From Adiantum capillus-veneris (lineage: Eukaryota > Streptophyta > Polypodiopsida > Polypodiales > Pteridaceae), in assembly GCA_014529385.2 (NCBI GenBank), contig CM043956.1, positions 87,225,721-87,289,720 of the forward strand: DNA of 64,000 nucleotides. Direction: 5' to 3'. The translations under genes were made by a program, and so were the position numbers. The notes beneath the pieces were generated by a model, which worked only from the letters and a program-made list of their open reading frames with translations, made no database searches and had not been told where the DNA came from. This document shows positions 53,862 through 64,000 of this stretch, piece after piece (the stretch's first letter is position 1; each line of letters opens with the position of its first letter).

Positions 53862-56338
53862 TAGAACTCATCATCGGATGAAGATGAGCTCTCTGCAGAG
53901 GAGAGAATGTCTCCATGTGACAAGACATTGCCCTCGTCGTCATACTCTTGCTCCACAACCATAGACACCTGTGGCTGCTCTGCAACATCCTCAAGATCCT
54001 CCTCCTTTGTGGCGTGAATGAGACGAACAGCCTCATTTGCACGGCCTCATGCTTTGCAGACAGGAAGCTTTCCTTTGCGAATGCTCTCACGTCGTGCAAT
54101 ATCTAGATCTGGAGCTCGCTCTAGGAGTGGAATGCTGTATGCCCGTGCTCACAATCTGGTCACACGCCGATCAACACTCTCCAACTCTCTATGAAGTAGT
54201 CGAAGAATCTCCTCCTGCTCATCTCTCGTCTGCTGCTCAATGTTCTATATAGTGGGATCAGGCACCATCTTAACCTGCGTGGGATCTACCTGCTCATAGA
54301 AAAAACCGAACGTACGTTACAAAGAGTTCGATCATATCATCATAGAGTAAAATCGACGAGTTAACAAAACCACATATTTAATATTGCTTGCTTTGGTGTC
54401 CTTAAAGCATGGTAGGCTTGCACAAGCTTCATGTTGGCTCTACAGTAAACCAACCTCTCTAGTTGTGCAGTGCTTAGCCTATTGCGTATTTTGGTGTGGA
54501 TCAATGAGTAGGCACTCCAATTGCGCTCACAAGCACCCGCAGAGCAATCCTTCAATTGGGAAATTACAATGATTTAAGGTTTAGTATTTACCTTCAAAAG
54601 TGGCAATGGTTTAGGTTTAGTATTTACCTGCGAAAGTAGGCGTAATGCAAGATCCGTAAGCTTGGGAAGACCCTGTCTCCCATAGCTTTGCCACCAAGTC
54701 AAAGGAAACTTGGTGGCCTCCTGTCTCAGTGCCACTGGCCGCACAAAGGAAGGACCTAAGCTGTTGATGAAGCTCATCATCTCAGCATCAATCTCCAGTT
54801 GTGTTTCCTCGTCATACCTCAACGAGATGTATGAATTGCGTAGTGCAAGCAAATCTCTATCATGGAATAGTTCTGGCTTTTTGTAGAGAGGATGGAGACA
54901 TGCAGCCATTCCATGTATAGGATGGCTCATGAATGTCCACCGACTCTCCACAATAGCCAGTATGTCATCTCGTCTGCACACAGCCATCAAAAAAGAAGCA
55001 TCTTAGTGTAGCAGCTCCGAGCTACCTAAAAAAAACAATTGCCAACAATTGTCAATGATGCAATCAAGGAAACATACCGCTGCTGAGACAAACAAGGACA
55101 CTCTGCAATGTGGCTCTTCATCTGCAAGAACATATGGTAAACTAGCCCCAGTGTGGACCCCTCCATATCCGTGACACGCACCAATACGTGAACAGGCTGC
55201 AAAGCCACTGTGAGAGATTGCACCTTTGTCCAAAAGCTCTCATCAAGAACACACCTCTGGATGTTTAGTGTTCTCCTGTTGGGAATTGCGCATGTCTCTC
55301 CATTTGGGATCCACCACTGTTTGCATCAGGGAATCCCTTAGTTTGAAGAGCCTATGGAGTACCAAATACATATAGGCAAACCTGGTTTTTGAAGGCTGTA
55401 CCATATCCAACTGGCTGTGGCTCCTGAAGATGGCAAGTGCTTAATGGTGCTTCTTGCGGAAGAAAGTCGTGATCTTTGCTGCATCAAACACAATAGGCAG
55501 CACCCAAGGGAGTTTCCTTATCCCCTCCATGAGTAAATCAAGGCAATGTGCAGCACAGGGGGTCCAAACTATGGATGGAAACTCTACTGAAATCAAGTCA
55601 CCCATTGCTTTGCAATTTGATGCATTATCAGTGACAACCTGTACCACATTCTCTGCGCCAACGTCTTTAATGGCCTGCCGAATGTGCGTGTTAATGAAAT
55701 GACCTGTGATATGTTCCCCTGCCTTCCCTGCATCCACGACTCGCAAAAAATAAGTGCCAAGGCAAGATGATACAAGAATGTTGATGATGTGTCATCGACG
55801 TATGTCACTCCAACCATCTGAAATGATTGTGCACCCAAATTGTTTCCATCCTGCCTTCATTGGAACCAAAGCCCTGTTAATCAAAGCCTTTTGCTCATCA
55901 AGCATTGTCGTGCGCATTTTCTTGTACTCTAAGCCAATCCATGTATCTGTGGGACCAACCTAAGCAATAGCCTTCACCATCCTTTTCCATTGGTCATTCC
56001 TCAATACATTGAAGGAGATGTTGCACTCAATAAGAGTGAGAGCAATCTCCATCTTCGCCACCTTTTGTCGCTCCTTGATCCAAGATTGAGTATGCACACA
56101 CAAGGGCAAGGTGGTCTGTCGAGGCCCTGTGACATCCTCCGTATCATTAACATCCTCAGAAAACACATCCTCAACATCTTGCATGACACGAGCCCTCTTC
56201 CTGTTCGACTGAGCCTGTGCACTAGGTTCACTACTTCCCACCGTTTGATCTTGAGTGTCCGTGTCCCCAAGGTCTCCGAGAAGGGCATCATGAAGAGCAT
56301 CGTGCGTAGAATGTGAATCAGAAAGCGGACTCGCTTTT
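53862..56338 (-). pseudogene. hAT-family transposase relic (DUF659 plus hAT dimerisation domain)
   Basis: Minus strand. The N-terminal part (56338-55960) is open to the junction with an LTR at 56340; a BED finger is not seen, so the 5' end is lost. After TAG near 55960: MKAGWKQFGCTIISDGWSDI (DUF659), VVTDNASNCKAMG, TPCAAHCLDLLMEGI, KITTFFRKKHH then TAA near 55441. Further exons: 55223-55076, 54990-54628 (HPLYKKPELF, FPLTWWQSYG) and 54549-54361 (SAGACERNWSAYSLIHTK, the hAT C-terminal dimerisation motif, NRLSTAQLERLVYCRAN). A 78-bp intron (54627-54550, GTAAAT...AAG) joins LLSQ to DCSAGACE. An acidic Ser-rich tail (YDDEGNVLSHGDILSSAES) ends near 53862. The protein would cut and paste the element; stops disable it. 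Confidence 0.88.
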
Positions 56339-56339
56339 C

Positions 56340-56699
56340 ACTAAAAAGCACTAAAAATCATGAAAAGCTAAAAACAATGTGAAAAGTACTCAAAAAGCAG
56401 ATTTTAATAAAATTGAACCATAGCCTTCTTGGAACACGTAGATTAAGGATCGAAGTTTGCTTTTTGCAAAAAAAACACCTAAAAACATAAAAAAGCATGA
56501 AAAAGCTACAAATAGTGGATTTTTCCAAATCTGAACCAAACGTTCGTCTAACCTACTAGAACATGGAAACGGCTTTGCTTTTTACTTTAGAACCTTCCAA
56601 TACTGTCAATCAAGCATCTTGAATTAAAATTTAGCAAAATAGATATTGGAAGCTACTTTTCTTATTTTTAGAAGAGACCCAAAAATTAGAGATCTTACA
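56340..56699 (-). repeat. Partial LTR of the F family
   Basis: Matches 39150-39586 (for example ATAGCCTTCTTGGAACACG and GAACATGGAAACGGC). It starts TGTAAGATCTC at 56699 (minus) and is cut at 56340 against the hAT relic. Confidence 0.8.
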
Positions 56700-56985
56700 T
56701 CCATTTAGTTTCTCCAAACTCGTTTAATGGTGTTTCTTTTGTTTGTTTGGGTTTTGTTTCAGATTCTGACTTCCTGGTTTGTTTTTGCAGGTCCTTTATG
56801 CTCTCTTTTATTTTGGGATCTTGAGCTTTAGAGAACCTTCCTGATGTCTTGTCCTTAACACAATCTTTAGCTTTTACAAGCATAAAAAATTGTGCTTTGC
56901 CCCTTATCATAGGGTTTTCTCTTGGTTTGTTTTTAGCTCTCTTTTTCTTGTAGCGTTCTTGATGTTGAGAGCGTGAAAACAACAA
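56695..56985 (-). CDS. Lys-rich 96-residue frame ending in LTR
   Basis: Highly basic frame (RYKKKRAKNKPRENP, KESIKDLQKQTRKSESE) ending NEFGETKWM with its TAA inside the adjacent LTR, the same stop-in-LTR layout as gypsy F and C. It may be a 3' coding remnant of an F-type element, or part of the untranslated end of LTR H. Function unknown. Confidence 0.3.
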   Translation of the reverse strand: MLFSRSQHQERYKKKRAKNKPRENPMIRGKAQFFMLVKAKDCVKDKTSGRFSKAQDPKIKESIKDLQKQTRKSESETKPKQTKETPLNEFGETKWM

Positions 56986-56989
56986 GGAA

Positions 56990-58213
56990 AACGAGTGTCT
57001 CTATAGCCTTTCACGAGTCATACCGTCGGAAAGAAGAACTATTGCACCGTCGAAACCACCTGTGATAAGCACCTGTAAAGATTTATGAATAACCTCTCAA
57101 GCATGAAGCACACTTGGAATTAGGAAAAACTAAGGACATAACAACGTTTCTTGTCTTGAGTAGATGTCCGTAGAGCGTCCATAGGCTAAAAAGAGATAAA
57201 AGATGAGAGAGATATGGCCCGTCGAAGTTGGGGGTGTCCTCTCTTATGCTAAAAATGGGCTCTCTAGAAAGTATGTAGAGGTTGCAGAGAATTGAAGCTA
57301 CAAAATGGGGCCTCTTTTTATATTTTATCCCCAAGAGATCTTTTCTGTCTCCTCAGCCGACAAGACTATCTTTGAAGGCTCCATTTAATTGGTCCATTTT
57401 TGGCCTCATTTGGGTAGGAAATGGGATAGCGGTGCCTTTTGGCCCAAGGGAAGGGGTTGGGCTAGTATCCAGGGGATCAAAAAGGTGGACAGGCACCTGG
57501 GCAGCTGGTGTGAAGCCAAAAATACACCATCCTCTTCCCCAAGTGTCCACGAGCCACCATAGCCAAGGCTTGAGAGAGCTCTTCTCTCCTTTGATGCACC
57601 CTAAATGGGTACCCACTTCCCCTCTTATACCTCTTGCCTTGAGCCCAATCTCCCCTATGTGGGATTATCCCATTGCCACATGGCACATTCTCCCACACTT
57701 CTCCAGCTCCCTCCTTTTCCCACATGAAATTCTTAGCCCAACCTCCTTTCAGGACCAACTTCCTAGGGGGCAGCCACCAAATGTGATGCCGTAAAGCACG
57801 GCTCGGAGCCCGTCACTTCGGCTATTTTGAGAAATTTCAAATCTCAGTATTTCTAATTTAAATCATCAAGTTGGCCCAGTTTCCTTTGTCGCATGCATCT
57901 CCAACCACTTTCTAAGTCGAGACCGTCCAATTCGGACACACATATCTCACGATGTACAAGTCCAATTCACAAGCTATAAAGCAAGGCTGAAAATACTTAT
58001 TGAAAACCATCTTTTGGGGAATCAACCAACCGAAAGCTCCAATAACCCAAAGCTCCAATAGACAAGCCCGGAAAAATCAAACCTTTGTACATGAATTTTT
58101 ACATGGTCACTCCCAAAACTTGAAACACTATGTACACATATATACATGAGGCTAGTTAGCAAGCTTTTTGGCATGATCTACTGGCTTTATGCTCACCCAA
58201 AAAATGCCTGACA
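56990..58213 (-). repeat. Probable 3' LTR of element H
   Basis: The minus strand starts TGTCAGGCATTTTT (58213) shortly after a polypurine tract (AGGGGGGTTGG, 58222-58232). TATA-like ATAAAATATAAAAAG lies at about 57328-57314. The left boundary is not resolved. The 170-residue plus-strand frame inside (57282-57794) is Pro/Ser-rich and probably incidental. Confidence 0.5.
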
Positions 58214-58243
58214 TATCTTGCCAACCCCCCCTAGCCTGCTTGA

Positions 58244-59472
58244 TCATTCATGACAAGCAGAGGTTTCTAGGGTGAACAAATGCTGTAGCTCATTCCCAAA
58301 AATCTCATTCACATTTTCAGATGTCTTCACAGTGTCTTCCTCCATTGATAGCATCTCATCTATCACAATTGTCATCAAACGTGCCAGGTACTTCTTCAAC
58401 GTGTAACCATTAACACGGTATTTATGTTGTGCACCACCCAAATCTGCCAATCGATATGTCCCATTGTCAAACTTGTTTATAACAGTAAAAGGACCTTCCC
58501 ACTTAATTTGAAACTTTTTCTGAAAGGTATTGTCCAACTTACTATTGTATTGCAATACAAGATCACCCTTCTCAATTCCCTTATCCTTTACACACTCATT
58601 AGCCTTTATCTGAGCTTTCTTTGACACTTCCTCATAGTAGCTCAAAGCCCAAACTCTGTCCAATTGAAAACATTGTAAATCCAAGAACCTTTTCTGCCAA
58701 ATATCTCTTTTCTCTTCATCTCCCAATGAAAACAATGTAAGTGCAGGAATCTCCACCTCAATTGGCAATAAAGCTTTCGTGCCATAAACCAAGTGGTAAG
58801 GAGAAAACCCTGTGCTCGTTTTGATAGCAATTCTATAGGCCCATAATGCACACGGCACCTCTAAATCCCAAATTTTCCATGTGTGTGGGTCATCTTTGTC
58901 AAGATTCTCACCAACTCTCCATTGAACCTTTCATTGAGACCATTGCATTGTGGATAATAAGGAGAATTGTACCTGTGGTGTATATTGATCTTTTCACACA
59001 GGAAATCAAACAGCTCTCCTCTAAACCCCGGTCCTCTATCAAAAAGTAGTTCCAATGGCACGCCAAATTTGCAGCATATATGTTCATACACAAATTTTCC
59101 CATTTCCTTGCTGGTAATCTGTTTGACAGCTTTAGCTTCTACCCAACATGACAAATAATCCAATACTGTGAGAATGTAAGCATTTCTTTTACTAGTCATG
59201 GGTAATGGTCCAATAGCATCAAGACCCCATTTTTCAAACACATCAAAATCTAGAACCGTCTTTCATAATTCAGGCTTCAAAATTCCCTTCCCCATTTTAT
59301 GACAAGATAAACAAGATTTGCACCAATGGTTAACATCCCGATGGATACTTGGCCACACATAGCCTTCTTGCAGAATCTTATGTAACATAATCTTCATGGA
59401 AAAATGACAACCACAAGATCTCTCATGATTTTCTTCCAAAATCTTGTAAATTTTTTTCTTTCCAGGGCACAA
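58244..59472 (-). pseudogene. Integrase of element H
   Basis: The zinc-binding part (59472-59263) has ENHERSCGCHFSMK and WCKSCLSC. After a stop, the core (59241-58861) has GLDAIGPLP (D), LELLFDRGPGFRG (D) and NGLNERFNGE (E). After another stop, the C-terminal part (58858-58244) has WAYRIAIKTSTGFSPYHLVY, GDLVLQYNSKLDNTF and the Tat-type FQIKWEGPFTVI. Two stops and small shifts break an otherwise complete protein. Confidence 0.88.
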
Positions 59473-59699
59473 GATGCAATACTAAATCACTTCCCTTCAT
59501 GTAAAGCACATCATCAAGAATTTTGTACTTTCTAGCTTTTCTTATAAAAGCATACTTTTTGGATGATGGTAGACCCTCAGGTAAAACACATGTCAATAGA
59601 AAATCCACCTCCTTTGATAACACTTCCCTTCTATGGTATAAAGGGGCATTAGCCTTCAGCACAAACACACAACTGATCATTTCTTGGGCAACATCATGA

Positions 59700-60209
59700 G
59701 CTTCTTCATTTTGAGACCTTTCAATATGATACAAATTCCATGCTTCAAACTTTTTGAGTAACAATTTCAAATGAAGCATAAATTTTTCAGTTTAGGATTC
59801 GTTTTCTTCCATACTCCCAATACTTGCTTCACAACCAACAAGGTATCTCCTTTGATTTGTAGGCATCTAATTCCCAACTGTAAATGGAGGTGAAAGCCAC
59901 CTTTAAGAGAGCCATGTACTCTGCTTCATTGTTACTTTTTGCGTCCAGTCTTAGCCCTTGTTTCCTTACAAGTTTTCCTTGTGCATCATAAATGACAATT
60001 CCTCTCGAAGTAGCATCATGATTTCTTCGATAAGAGCCATCAAAATATAACAATGAAGCATTGGATATAGCAAGATTTTTGACGTTCTTCCTTTGCACCA
60101 CCTCTTCCTTAACCAAGACAGGAGTCTCTTTATAAGTAAGTAAATCTTCCAGGGTAGCCTGAGTACTCTCTTCCACTAAAAAAAGTGAACTAAAACTGCT
60201 AAAGTTCAA
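59700..60209 (-). pseudogene. Second (archaeal-type) RNase H of element H
   Basis: ASLLYFDGSYRRNHDA supplies the first Asp, DAKSNNEAEYMALL the Glu, and after a frame change GIRCLQIKGDTLLVVKQVLG the next Asp. A second RNase H between the retroviral-type one and integrase is the hallmark of the Tat lineage (Ogre, Retand) of plant gypsy elements. LLKKFEAWNLYHIERSQNEEA follows at 59755 as the usual link. Confidence 0.85.
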
Positions 60210-60600
60210 TAACCCATTTCATCACTGTCTTTGATATATTTGAGTTACTAAATAGCTGAGGAAGCAATGAATAATTGGTGAGAAAAGTGAACGACTTTTG
60301 TAACGGGTAATGTCTAAATTGTCTGCAAGCATAAACCATACTGGTCATCACCAATTCAATTTCTAAGTAATCTCTTTCATGAGGAGTCTTCACTCTGCTA
60401 GCATAATGAACAATATTCATATACTGAGATTCCTTCCCCCTTTGCAGCAACATAGCCCCAATGGCATCATCTCCCATTGATGGGGTAACATATAATTCCT
60501 TTTCCTAATCAGGAGCTTGCATAATAGGTAGTGTACTCAAAACTTCTTTGACTCTGTCAAAAACATCTTCACAATTACGTGTCCACTCCAATGGATCATT
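60199..60600 (-). pseudogene. First RNase H of element H
   Basis: GDDAIGAMLLQRGKE, HYASRVKTPHERDYLEIEL and FTFLTNYSLL are the conserved blocks, in a 92-residue frame with flanking stops. Confidence 0.8.
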
Positions 60601-60789
60601 CTTAACTGCTTGCTACAATGGATACAATAATTGTGATGCCAAAGGTATGAATCGAGACAGATATTTAACCTTCTATATGAAAGTGGCCAACTGTCTTGTA
60701 TCCTTTGGAGATGACATCAATAACAAAGCTTCCACTTTCTCTGGATCTGCCTCAATCCCATTTTTTGAAATCAGATGTCCAAGAAGATT

Positions 60790-61617
60790 CCCTCTTGGCT
60801 ATGCCAAGTGACATTTCTTAGGGTTCAACTGACCTGGCCTCGCATTCATCATACCTTGTAAAAGTCATTTCAAGCTTATGAAATGCTCTTTTCTTGAATT
60901 GTATACACGGAAATCCTCTATAAACCCTTTGAAAAACTTCCTAAAAACTGGGGCAAGGACTCAATCTACTTTTCTTTCAAAGCTCCAGGCCCATTTGTTA
61001 ACCCAAAAGGAAGGCAGCAAAAGTAGAAACAATCCCATGGAGTGATAAAAGTAGTCTTTTTTTGGTCTTCAAGAGCAAGGATAATTTGAAAATACCATGA
61101 ATAACCATCACAGACAATATATCTTTCAAAGCTAGCCATGACATCGAAAAGTTGATCAATAAATGGTAAGGGGTAAGGATCTTTTTTGGTCATTGCATTG
61201 AATGGCTTATAATCAATGCAAACCCTCCAACGCCCATCTTTCTTTAGAGTGACCACTACAAGGCTCACCCATTCAACATTATCAACTGGCACAATGAGCC
61301 CTACATCCAAAAGTTTATCCACTTCTTCCTTTAAAACATTCATTTGCTCCTTTTCCATCCTCTTAATTTCTGTCTTATTGGCTTTGCCCCTTCAACTAGT
61401 TCAATCTTCCAGCAAAACCCCTTATTTCTTGATATGAAGTGATGAAAAGATTTGGAAACCTGTCCAACATTGTTAAGTACTCCCTTCTTTCTCCTTGTGT
61501 CAAATCAATACTCAACATGTTTTGAATCAACCCCTTCTTCACTGACAATTCCTCTTTAGGCTGCATCAACTCCTCAAGTTTTTCTAAACGGCTTAAAGCA
61601 TTTATATCCCTTGACAC
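60790..61617 (-). pseudogene. Reverse transcriptase of element H
   Basis: 61358-60966 has EEVDKLLDVGLIVPVDNVEW, KKDGRWRVCIDYKPFN, KKDPYPLPFIDQLFD and LPFGLTNGP. The catalytic box downstream reads F-I-E-D-F where the family has x-V-D-D-F, an Asp to Glu change. LGHLISKNGIEADPEKV follows near 60770. The segment 61617-61396 carries the usual pre-RT linker. Confidence 0.85.
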
Positions 61618-61644
61618 TTACAATACTTCACCAGTTTCTCTCTT

Positions 61645-62260
61645 CTACTGGTCCAACAGTAATAATGACACTTCACCCTCATCAGTGGAAGTGCTACTTT
61701 CTGAATCTTCAGAACCATCTTCACCAGTAGCTTCGGATTCATCATTTTCACTCACATCTTCTAGTGCCAAAGGTTGCTTGGTAGTCATATAAAACACCCT
61801 CTTTTCACCCTTCTTGCCATACACACAGATTGTGCCCTTGCCCCAATCTTGCTTGGTAGTCATATAAAACACCCTCTTTTCACCCTTTTTGCCATACACA
61901 CAGATTGTGCCCTTGCCCCAATCTTGCACAACACCAACATATCTCACCCAAGGTCGTCCCAAAATGAGAGGAAAAGCTTCCAGGCCAGCTAGCATAACAT
62001 GAAAGTTCACTATAACCTTCACATTGAAGACTTCAACTTCCAAATTCTTTATTAGCTCCAACAATGTACTTTGGCATGGTTTGCTAGTTAAATCCTGAAT
62101 CCAGAGCTTACGCATGTAATGAGACCCAATCTCTCAAAACATGACTATGTGCTCACACAAACTTGAGCACCTCCGTCAATGTATGCCTCTCCCATGCCCA
62201 CACCTTTGTGCCAAGCGTTCACCACATGACAAATGTCGGGTAACTCTCCCACAACCAACA
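61645..62260 (-). pseudogene. Protease of element H
   Basis: Upstream decayed part: I-D-G-G-A-Q-V-C (catalytic loop, DGG variant, near 62190). The open frame 62115-61645 has AFPLILGRPWVRYVGVVQDW, a 25-residue segment duplicated exactly in tandem (75 bp), then an acidic Ser/Glu-rich linker. Confidence 0.75.
61774..61923 (-). repeat. Tandem duplication, 2 x 75 bp, in protease of H
   Basis: Plus-strand TTGCTTGGTAGTCATATAAA at 61774 recurs at 61849. The copies differ at about one base, so the event is recent relative to the decay around it. Confidence 0.95.
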
Positions 62261-62497
62261 CTCTGACTTGTCCATGCTTCCGCTTTTTCTCTGGATTCAC
62301 TAAGGACTTCCACTACCTCTTAAGTATTCATCAACTATCCAAAAGTACAATCTACTTTCCTCCCAATCAGGTATTCCTTTAAACTGTAAGCTGTTTGGCC
62401 TTCTCCTAAAGGTTAATCTGCTACTTCAAATAATCTACGAGGTCTTCTCTTTCTCTTAACTTTCGCATCTTCGCCCTCTTTCTCTTTCGCTTTCTTC

Positions 62498-64000
62498 TTA
62501 CTGGTACCCGGAGCAGCATAGCCTTCCCTCTCTCTTTTGCCTACGTCCATCATATCTGATTCTTTTCAACCCGCATAATACCCACATGACCACCAGAGGT
62601 TGATGCTTGATTTTCCTATTCAATACTTTGATCTCCCCATATTCCCAAGCTTGCACTCTTCTGACAGCATGTATATGTATCACCGTTTCATTTTCTAAAC
62701 CGCTACTTGATGGGATCATCCCCACTATGTTTAATGTAGTTTTCACTATTTTATTTGGGTTTTTTGGACATTCGCTGATCAAATGAGTAATGTCGCAATT
62801 TGGACAATACACATTCACTCTCATGATCTCTATGTGAGGACAGTCTTTCATAAGGAGGTCACAACCACACTTGTAGCACGGTCCTAAGGTTGGCGAGGCG
62901 TTCCTAGAGCCACTCTGTTGCTAGGCAGGTCTTGGTCCTATTAACCACCATTGGCTATGAATAGCAATGTGCATTCATCCAAAACGTATCTACATTCTAC
63001 CACAACATGAGTTGTGGTTGGTGGTCCAAACATTCCCAATGAGGCTCCAAGGTTCAGGTGCTTTTGGCTCTTTGAGTGGATAGTATGTTGAACTCGCCCT
63101 GTATTCACTTGGCTCTTTGTAATACACAGACACATGCACTAAAGCTTGTTCCTCTGATTCCTCTATAATGGGTGTATATCTGATGCCCACTGGTCGCGTT
63201 CCTAGAAGAGGTGGTTGTTGCTCCAAAAATGGTTGTGGTCGTTCAATCCCTCCTAGTCCTAGCAAATTTCCTACCGCATATACCTAGGCATTAGTGGTAC
63301 CTAAGGAAGTGCTACTTGGGCTAATGGGGCATACTGTCACTCTCTCACATACCCCTTGTTGTAGTAACACTCTTCTGTAGCGTGATTTGTCCATTTTTTC
63401 TCAATGGCACACCAGTTAGGCTGCTTAGTGTGTGGCTTATAAAATGGTCTTATCCATTTGAAGACTTCCTCAAAAAGGTTCTCTTGATTCATCGTTACCT
63501 TGCTCTTTTGTGCTGACTTTGTAGACTTAGCTCCACTTTGTTGTGATGATGAGTCATCATCTAATTCTTTGTACTCGCCTTCCTTGTAGACAACACAATT
63601 GTCTACTAGGTATAGAGCCTCCTTGGTCAACTCGTTTAGAGTTGAGCTCTTCTTCATATCCAAATCGTTCTAAAGATCTGCATTTCTCAGTCCTTTGATA
63701 AATATCAGCATGAATCGAGACTGAATTGATAGTTCTTCCACAGAACAGAATTTTATATAGCATTCCAACCTTAAGGATGCCTTTCTAACGGATTCTCCCT
63801 CTTTTTTCTTGAAGTTATGGATTTGTGAGACTGTATTATGAGCTACCCCTCTTTGAGAGAATTCCTCGATAAATTCATCAAATACCTCCTCCATTGATTC
63901 AAAATCTCTACGTTCAACAGAGTCAAAGCAAGTAGCGGCATCCTCCTCTAGGGTTAACCCAAATCCTACGAGTTGTGTGGAAAATTCCAATACTTCCTCA
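62498..64000 (-). pseudogene. Gag of element H, runs off the window
   Basis: Frames 63990-63670, 63663-63337, 63265-62941 and 62851-62498. Motifs shared with the gag of G: GFGLTLEEDAATCFDSVE, HNTVSQIHNFKKKEGESVRK and LTKEALYLVDNC. A degenerate first knuckle contains WCAIEKKW. A second knuckle, CPNCDITHLISEC (about 62810-62772), is followed by PKNPNK as in G. The N-terminus and 5' end of the element lie beyond 64000. Confidence 0.85.

Noticed and set aside
57282-57794. 170-residue plus-strand frame
   Set aside because: It lies antisense within the probable 3' LTR of element H, has no domain, and shares the region with other overlapping frames.
1-64000. tRNA, rRNA or other structural RNA genes
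   Set aside because: Only the tRNA-complementary primer sites of LTR elements were found; no cloverleaf or rRNA core sequence was seen by eye.

Overview
This is plant nuclear DNA. Almost everything recognisable is a decayed or nested transposable element: Ty3/gypsy, Ty1/copia, small non-autonomous LTR elements, a DUF4283-type LINE relic and a hAT transposon. There is one spliced host gene, a GT43 glycosyltransferase of the IRX14 type on the minus strand at 13046-14514. The host gene means a land plant. The mix of degenerate, multiply nested elements fits a large repeat-rich genome, and I lean towards a fern or other non-angiosperm, but the species cannot be fixed from sequence alone. I see no rRNA, tRNA, CRISPR array or bacterial-type operon.

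Layout. 1-2450: unassigned DNA, a DUF4283/zinc-knuckle relic (minus) and a C-rich tract. 2467-8600: gypsy element 1 (plus) with a truncated 5' LTR, a tRNA-Met-type primer site, a gag split by an LTR fragment, then protease, RT, RNase H and integrase. 8600-9631: a minus-strand LTR end of another family. 9632-12021: two LTRs of the element-1 family as a 1.1 kb inverted repeat. 13046-14514: IRX14-like gene with no recognisable last exon. 15.5-19.3 kb: unassigned DNA and gypsy remnant I. 19.3-27.06 kb: gypsy A (plus), interrupted by a 1.87 kb LTR element (20231-22099) and a 1.49 kb LTR element (22914-24400) that carries a piece of a ClpB/ClpC-like AAA+ gene. 27089-38846: copia element B with a near-perfect target duplication, holding gypsy D (LTR and gag), which holds complete gypsy C (31189-35544, minus, chromovirus). 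38852-42101: gypsy F (minus) with its pol core deleted. 42102-52317: element G (plus), a long gag-only element with an extra ORF before gag and a palindrome array in its leader. 52318-53030: an unrecognised broken gene. 53862-56338: hAT transposase relic (minus). 56340-64000: an LTR F copy and element H (minus), a Tat/Ogre-type gypsy element with two RNase H domains that runs off the window.

How the parts relate. H carries the same gag family as G plus a full pol, so a relative of H is the natural source of the enzymes that would have moved G. The element-1 LTR family recurs at 2467, 3889, 9632 and 10890. The LTR F family recurs at 38852 and 56340. The most distinctive structure is the leader of G: about ten copies of a 20-26 bp palindrome (core CATCCTACGCGTAGGATG) spaced about 125-300 bp apart, with matching half-sites in the element's own LTR.
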